Below, piece by piece: positions 13,776-18,575 of a DNA stretch of 18,575 nucleotides. The notes beneath the pieces are model-generated. The model saw only the letters and a program-made list of their open reading frames with translations, ran no database searches and had not been told where the DNA came from. This DNA is from Siphonobacter sp048595215 (GTDB lineage: Bacteria; Bacteroidota; Bacteroidia; Cytophagales; Spirosomataceae): NCBI RefSeq assembly GCF_048595215.1, contig NZ_JBMDWJ010000295.1, positions 1 through 18,575 on the forward strand, written 5' to 3'. The position numbers and the translations under genes were made by a program. Every line of letters starts with the position of its first letter. Position 1 is the first letter of the stretch.

Positions 13776-15539
13776 TTACCAGCCGATACTCGTATTATCC
13801 GCTCGGGGATCGGAACCGCCTTCCAGTCGTCCATCGGGTAGGACCAGGATACAGTCCATGCGGCCCAGGGTGCCGGTTTGCGGTTCAATGGCGTAGCCTT
13901 TCGCTTTCAAAGTGTTTAATACCTTTTCTGAAAAAGCTCCCCGTTCAAAAGTAGTACGATCGGGCAGCCACTGGTGGTGAAACTTGAGGGCGTTGACCGC
14001 CTCCTGCATACTCATCCCGTGATCGATTACATTCAGGATGGTCTGAAAAACACTGGTGATGATGGTAGAGCCACCGGGCGTACCCACGACCATAAACAAT
14101 TTGCCGTCTTTTTCCACAATCGTTGGGGTCATACTGGAGAGCATCCGTTTGCCCGGCTGTACGGAATTGGCTTCGGAACCTACCAAGCCGAATACGTTCG
14201 GTACGCCCGGTTTTACGGCGAAGTCTTCCATCTCATCATTCATCAGAAAACCCGCTCCGCCCACTACGACCCGACTGCCATAGCCATTGTTAATGGTAGT
14301 CGTGATGGATACCGCATTGCCTTCCGGATCAACGACGGAAAAATGCGTTGTTTCGTTACTTTCGTAGCCGGGAATGGCTCCACCCGCAATAGCCTGCGAA
14401 TCGCTGGCTTTCGCCCAGTTGAAATCGCTCCAGCGTTTTTGTAAGTAAGCGGAGTCGAGTAATTCGTTAACCGGTACTTTGAAGAAATCCGGGTCACCGA
14501 GCCATTTGGCCCGGTCAGCGTATACGCGACGTTCCGCTTCAATCATCACCTGGGTGGTCGAGTCAGCGTGCCAGCCCCAACGTTTCAGGGGAAAAGGTTC
14601 CACCATTTTCAGTAATTGTACTAGTGCAATACCGCCCGAAGAGGTGGGCGGCATGGAAATGACTTTGTGTCCCCGATACGTACCCGTAATGGGCGTTCGC
14701 CAGGCGGAATGATATGCATCAAGGTCTTTCTGAACGATGGGAGCTTTCGCTACGGCCATTTCCTGAATCAGCAGGCGGGCCGTTTCACCCTCGTAAAAAC
14801 CCGCCCGGCCTTTTTCCTGAATGCGACGGAGGGTTTTCCCTAAATCCATCTGTACAAAAAGATCGCCCATTTTCCAGGTGGTATCGGCTCCGGTTTTTAG
14901 GTAATAGGTTTTTCCGGGATTATACTTTTTGATGTCGGAACGTACGCGGTTGAGACCCTTGGCTTCATTTTCGGTGAGAACAACGCCTGTTTCGGCCAGC
15001 TCAATGGCGGGTTGAATGACGTCTTTCCAGGGAAGTTTACCGAATTTCCGATGAGCTTCCACCATGCCATCTACCGAACCCGGCACGCCACTTGCCGAAT
15101 GCCCTAACCAGGCCATGTTGGGAATAACATTACCGAGCGAATCCAGGTACATATCCCGGTAAGCGGCGGCGGGAGCTTTCTCCCGAAAATCCAGTGAGTA
15201 ACTCTGTCCGTCTTTTGCCCGAAACACCATAAAGCCACCGCCTCCGAGGTTTCCAGCCCATGGAAAGGCCACCGCTAGAGCGAAAAACGTACCCACGGCC
15301 GCATCGACCGCGTTACCCCCTTTTTTCATAATTGCCGCACCTACCCGCGAGGCTTCCGGGTGAGCCGCCGCCACCATGACGTGCTTTTCAAAAACGCCCT
15401 TTTTGGTGTAGACGATAGGCTGGGCGTTGGGATCGTCCGTAATGAATTCATAGGCTCCTTTACTGATTTTCGGCGTGCTTTTTCGGCAGGCAACCGTCAA
15501 TAGGAGCAGGGAGAGAAAGGCCAGGGAAAGATATCGCAT
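13776..15539 (-). CDS. ggt: Gamma-glutamyltransferase, lipoprotein form
   Basis: This enzyme hydrolyses or transfers the gamma-glutamyl group of glutathione and related peptides. It is made as a proprotein that cleaves itself. I start at the ATG at 15537-15539 (587 residues); an in-frame TTG nine bases earlier adds nothing. The N-terminus is a lipoprotein signal, with Cys18 after LTVA, so the enzyme is probably anchored in the periplasm or outer membrane. LDFREKAP carries Arg119, equivalent to the residue that holds the substrate carboxylate. The autocleavage site and nucleophile are in NETTHFSVVDPEGNAVS (Thr397), leaving a small subunit of about 190 residues, normal for the family. The oxyanion-region motif GTPGGSTI is present. 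Both subunit regions are intact. The gene follows the flavoprotein gene by 103 bases on the same strand, so co-transcription is possible. Confidence 0.96.
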   Translation of the reverse strand: MRYLSLAFLSLLLLTVACRKSTPKISKGAYEFITDDPNAQPIVYTKKGVFEKHVMVAAAHPEASRVGAAIMKKGGNAVDAAVGTFFALAVAFPWAGNLGGGGFMVFRAKDGQSYSLDFREKAPAAAYRDMYLDSLGNVIPNMAWLGHSASGVPGSVDGMVEAHRKFGKLPWKDVIQPAIELAETGVVLTENEAKGLNRVRSDIKKYNPGKTYYLKTGADTTWKMGDLFVQMDLGKTLRRIQEKGRAGFYEGETARLLIQEMAVAKAPIVQKDLDAYHSAWRTPITGTYRGHKVISMPPTSSGGIALVQLLKMVEPFPLKRWGWHADSTTQVMIEAERRVYADRAKWLGDPDFFKVPVNELLDSAYLQKRWSDFNWAKASDSQAIAGGAIPGYESNETTHFSVVDPEGNAVSITTTINNGYGSRVVVGGAGFLMNDEMEDFAVKPGVPNVFGLVGSEANSVQPGKRMLSSMTPTIVEKDGKLFMVVGTPGGSTIITSVFQTILNVIDHGMSMQEAVNALKFHHQWLPDRTTFERGAFSEKVLNTLKAKGYAIEPQTGTLGRMDCILVLPDGRLEGGSDPRADNTSIGW

Positions 15540-15642
15540 CGGGAACAAGGTTTATAATCTGGAAAATAGCGAATCCAGCGTAAAAAGGAATGAAACCCGC
15601 TAAAAATCTCGTGAAGCCAGGTCGGTAATGATACTTTCGTTC

Positions 15643-16548
15643 CTACGCCAGTGGCTCTTCCTCGTGCATCAGATCATGGTGAATGTATGCCCCGGCCGTA
15701 GTTCCCGAGCCCGTGGCGACGGATACCGCCCGAAAGGCGTGGGCCGCGTCTCCCGCTGCAAAAACGCCCGGTACCGTAGTCCGTTGAAAAGCATCTACCT
15801 GGAGGTAGCCATCTTCCGTCAACTGACAGCCTAATTGTTCGTGCAGGTCCGTAGCAAAACTAAAAGGCGTTCGTACGAAGAGCGTTGGGAAATCCGTGGT
15901 TAGTCCATTTTTGAAAACGATGGATTTCAGTTGTCCCGCTTCGTGCCGGAATTCCTGAATTTCATCTTCAATCACTGGAATTCCGTGCTTTTTGAGCTTG
16001 GTGCAAGCATCATCGGGCAATTCGCAGGGACCATCCGTGAAGACGTGCAGGTCTTTTGACCAGTTACTCAGTAACCGGACAAAGTCATACGTTACGCCGC
16101 TGTTGCTTAAAATGCCGATGGGTGAATTACGCACTTCGTAACCGTGGCAATACGGGCAGTGGATGATGGACGTACCCCAGCATTCCGCAAAGCCGGGAAT
16201 GGGCCGCATTTGATCCGAAACACCCGTGGCGAGTAGGACGGTTCGACCCGTATACGTATTGCCTGATTCTGTTCGTACTTCAAAACCGTTACCCAATTTT
16301 TGAGCTTTAATGGCTTTGTCCGCCTGAAAGGTAACGGTATCGTACTGCAGGACTTGTTCTTTGGCCAGGCTACGGATCTGATCGGGTGATTGCCCGTCGT
16401 GCGTAATGAAATTGTGAGCCCGTGGGGTCTGACGGTTACAGGGCTCGCCGCTATCAATGATGAGCACCTTCCGCAGCGAACGACCCAGGGTCATGGCCGC
16501 CGAAAGGCCAGCATAACTGCCCCCTATAATAATGGTATCAAAGGTCAT
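15643..16548 (-). CDS. Thioredoxin-reductase-like FAD flavoprotein with CPYC, possible dithiol oxidase
   Basis: This 301-residue flavoprotein has the fold of low-molecular-weight thioredoxin reductases. The N-terminal FAD-binding motif is IIIGGSYAGLSAA (residues 6-18), and the second FAD motif GVFAAGDAAH is near the C-terminus. The redox-active pair Cys131/Cys134 lies in CPYCHGYE. That version resembles GliT/HlmI-type dithiol oxidases as I recall them, rather than the CATCDG of true thioredoxin reductase. The NADPH-binding segment after the CxxC reads GILSNSGVTYDF and lacks the usual GxGxxA/G, and no HRR motif follows. It may therefore use oxygen rather than NADPH; this is inference. The gene is first in a same-strand row with ggt and the TonB receptor, and is divergent from the ABC exporter. 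The ATG at 16546-16548 fits the family start. Confidence 0.9.
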   Translation of the reverse strand: MTFDTIIIGGSYAGLSAAMTLGRSLRKVLIIDSGEPCNRQTPRAHNFITHDGQSPDQIRSLAKEQVLQYDTVTFQADKAIKAQKLGNGFEVRTESGNTYTGRTVLLATGVSDQMRPIPGFAECWGTSIIHCPYCHGYEVRNSPIGILSNSGVTYDFVRLLSNWSKDLHVFTDGPCELPDDACTKLKKHGIPVIEDEIQEFRHEAGQLKSIVFKNGLTTDFPTLFVRTPFSFATDLHEQLGCQLTEDGYLQVDAFQRTTVPGVFAAGDAAHAFRAVSVATGSGTTAGAYIHHDLMHEEEPLA

Positions 16549-16663
16549 GTCAAAGGAATTAGAAAGACTAGCTCGTTCGCCAAAAAAGCTGTACTAGGAA
16601 AGAGATAGAACTCCAGGGTTGGCCTGGGATTTTTTTGAGAAGTTTGGATGTTATCCCTGTATA

Positions 16664-18499
16664 ATGGCAAGAAAACGTAATACTGAAACTCCTGAACATC
16701 AACCTTCCTTTCGCGAACGATTTGCGGCTTTGCGAAATCTGCCTGCTTTCTTCCGGCAAATCTGGCAAACGAGTCCTTCCCTGACGATTCTGAATTTTGT
16801 TTTACGACTGATTCGCTCGACCGTGCCGACGGCTACGCTGTACGTGGGCAAACTCATTGTCGATGAAGTTATACGGCTAGCGAACGCCCACAGTTCTGAT
16901 TTGACCCACTTGTGGACGCTCGTGGCTATTGAGTTTGGACTGGCAATTGGGAGTGATCTTCTGAGTCGGGGAATTAACCTCAGCGAGAGTCTACTGGGGG
17001 ATTGGTACGCTCATCAAACCTCCGTTCGGCTGATGCAACACGCCGCTACGCTGGATCTGGCTCAGTTTGAAAACGCGACCTTCTACGATAAACTCGAACG
17101 TGCTCGGCAACAAACGGCAGGGCGTACGCAACTACTCTCCCAAACCTTTGCACAGGTACAGGACCTGTTGACGATTGCCTCCCTCGCCATTGGGCTGATC
17201 AGTTTCGCTCCCTGGTTGTTACTGTTGTTACTCGTCGCCGTGATTCCTTCGTTTCTGGGAGAATTGCACTTCAACGCGAAAAGCTATTCGCTCCTCTACG
17301 GCTGGACGCCCCAGCGACGGGAGCTGGATTATTACCGTTACCTTGGAGCCAGCGACGATACCGCAAAGGAGGTGAAACTATTCGGGCTGTCTGACTTTCT
17401 GATTAATCGCTACCGGACGCTTTCGGAGCAGTACTTCCACGAAAACCGGAAGCTCGCTCTCGAGCGGGCGAGCTGGGGCAGTTTGCTGCTGGCGATTGGT
17501 ACGGTGGGTTATTACGCCGCGTATGGCTACATGATTTTCCAGACCGTGCAGGGTCGCGTTACGCTGGGTGATCTGACATTCCTGGCGGGTTCGTTCCGGC
17601 AAGTACGGAGTTTGCTCGAAGGCATCCTGGGACGCTTCAATAGCATTTCCCAGGGAGCGTTATACCTGAAAGATCTTTTTGAATTCTTCGAAATTCAGCC
17701 GCAGATTATATCTCCCGTATCGCCCCGACCGTTCCCGGTACCCATTCGCGAAGGCTTTGTTTTTGAAGGGGTAGGTTTCAAGTATCCCAACTCAGAAAAG
17801 TGGGCGGTTCGAAATCTGAGCTTTCATTTGCGGGCCGGGGAAAAACTGGCTTTAGTCGGCGAAAATGGAGCCGGAAAGACAACGTTAGTGAAACTGCTGG
17901 GGCGTTTATACGATCCGGATGAAGGACGTATTCTCCTCGATGGGTATGATTTAAAAGCGTACAATCTGGAAGAACTTCGTACGCACATCGGCGTTATTTT
18001 TCAAGATTACCTACGCTTTCAGTTTTCGGCGGGGGATAATATTGCCGTCGGGGACATTGTCGAACGTGAGAATCTACCGGCTCTGGAACGAGCCGCTGAA
18101 GACAGTCTGGCTGATGCCGTGATCGCGGGCTTACCGCTGGGCTACGAGCAGCCGCTGGGCCGTCGGTTTTCGGGCGGGGTGGAATTATCGGGCGGTCAGT
18201 GGCAGAAAGTAGCCCTGGCTCGGGCGTACCTCCGCGAAGCCGATCTGCTGATTCTGGATGAACCGACCTCCGCTCTGGACGCCCGGGCCGAATACGAAGT
18301 TTTCCAGCGTTTCGCAGAATTGACCAAAGGAAAAACGGCAGTACTGATTTCGCACCGATTTAGTACTGTTCGCATGGCTGATCGTATTCTGGTGCTGGAA
18401 GGCGGTAAGGTCTTGGAAATGGGTACGCACAAAGAGCTGCTAGCCCAGCAGGGGCGGTACGCGGAGTTGTTCGAATTACAAGCCGAAGGATACCGCTAA
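16664..18499 (+). CDS. ABC exporter half-transporter (membrane domain fused to ATPase)
   Basis: This 611-residue exporter would work as a dimer, using ATP to move a substrate out across the inner membrane. The N-terminal half holds the membrane domain, with hydrophobic helices such as SLAIGLISFAPWLLLLLLVA. The ATPase domain has Walker A GENGAGKT (399-406, Lys405), a Q-loop in IFQDY, signature LSGGQ (508-512), Walker B LLILDEPTS (Asp532/Glu533) and the switch His564. All catalytic motifs are intact. The ATPase resembles lantibiotic-type exporters, and there is no N-terminal C39 peptidase. No peptide or modification gene is nearby, so the substrate is open. I chose the ATG at 16664 over an in-frame TTG at 16619, because the upstream codons have no family look. 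It is divergent from the flavoprotein gene across 115 bases. Confidence 0.94.
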   Translation: MARKRNTETPEHQPSFRERFAALRNLPAFFRQIWQTSPSLTILNFVLRLIRSTVPTATLYVGKLIVDEVIRLANAHSSDLTHLWTLVAIEFGLAIGSDLLSRGINLSESLLGDWYAHQTSVRLMQHAATLDLAQFENATFYDKLERARQQTAGRTQLLSQTFAQVQDLLTIASLAIGLISFAPWLLLLLLVAVIPSFLGELHFNAKSYSLLYGWTPQRRELDYYRYLGASDDTAKEVKLFGLSDFLINRYRTLSEQYFHENRKLALERASWGSLLLAIGTVGYYAAYGYMIFQTVQGRVTLGDLTFLAGSFRQVRSLLEGILGRFNSISQGALYLKDLFEFFEIQPQIISPVSPRPFPVPIREGFVFEGVGFKYPNSEKWAVRNLSFHLRAGEKLALVGENGAGKTTLVKLLGRLYDPDEGRILLDGYDLKAYNLEELRTHIGVIFQDYLRFQFSAGDNIAVGDIVERENLPALERAAEDSLADAVIAGLPLGYEQPLGRRFSGGVELSGGQWQKVALARAYLREADLLILDEPTSALDARAEYEVFQRFAELTKGKTAVLISHRFSTVRMADRILVLEGGKVLEMGTHKELLAQQGRYAELFELQAEGYR

Positions 18500-18575
18500 G
18501 AATTCTGTAAACAAAGAGGTGCCGCGAACTATATTTATAGGGGCCACTTTTTTATAATTATATATAAATATTATT
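18500..18575. other. Downstream flank of the ABC gene, AT-rich
   Basis: After the stop there is a short mixed stretch, an imperfect GC-containing repeat (GGTGCC and GGCCAC) before a TTTTTT run at about 18548-18553, then almost pure A/T to the window edge. The T-run could be the tail of a weak terminator, but the stem is poor. I see no gene. Confidence 0.35.

Noticed and set aside
16660..16665. TATAAT resembling a sigma-70 -10 box
   Set aside because: It overlaps the start codon of the ABC gene, and Bacteroidota primary promoters use a TAnnTTTG box instead. It is probably chance in A/T-rich sequence.
1..18575. CRISPR array, tRNA or rRNA gene, phage or restriction-modification system
   Set aside because: I looked for short regular spacer repeats, cloverleaf-like segments and typical defence or phage proteins and found none.

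Overview
The window looks like chromosomal DNA from a Bacteroidota bacterium, probably a cytophagale of the Spirosoma/Siphonobacter kind. The evidence is the gene families present (a TonB-dependent receptor with a carboxypeptidase-regulatory-like N-terminal domain, a PorT-like barrel protein, a large alpha-2-macroglobulin lipoprotein, MoxR), the near absence of Shine-Dalgarno sequences, and a perfect Bacteroidota -7 box (TAnnTTTG) in front of one gene. The genus is a guess from gene content and moderate GC (33 of 60 bases in a hand-counted stretch at 4141-4200). I see no rRNA, tRNA, CRISPR array, IS element, phage gene or origin.

Layout. 1-1269 (minus): a two-component system, with an OmpR-type response regulator followed by a histidine kinase that runs off the left edge. 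1300-3520: a low-GC islet (12 of 60 bases at 1981-2040, 24 of 60 at 2641-2700) holding an unrecognised secreted or lipid-anchored protein and a small outer-membrane barrel protein. Each gene is bracketed by copies of a diverged repeat. 3524-10087 (minus): a lipid-anchored alpha-2-macroglobulin and, upstream of it behind a strong terminator, a MoxR AAA+ ATPase. 10237-10959 (plus): an RluA-family pseudouridine synthase whose promoter almost touches its start codon. A bidirectional terminator follows it and also serves the converging TonB-dependent receptor (11054-13600, minus). Upstream of that receptor on the same strand are a gamma-glutamyltransferase lipoprotein (13776-15539) and a thioredoxin-reductase-like flavoprotein (15643-16548). 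Divergent from these is an ABC exporter half-transporter (16664-18499, plus).

How the genes may work together. Most products act at the cell envelope: a sensor kinase, a protease-trapping lipoprotein, outer-membrane proteins, a periplasmic glutathione-type hydrolase and an exporter. The flavoprotein has an intact CxxC but lacks the NADPH-binding glycine motif, which suggests a dithiol oxidase rather than a true thioredoxin reductase. Beside gamma-glutamyltransferase this hints at thiol chemistry, but no pathway can be assembled from the sequence alone. The least explained part is the 1.3-3.5 kb islet. Its repeats form a stem-loop, occur as diverged tandem units, and partly differ by synonymous changes in one frame, as if they derive from a decayed coding repeat.
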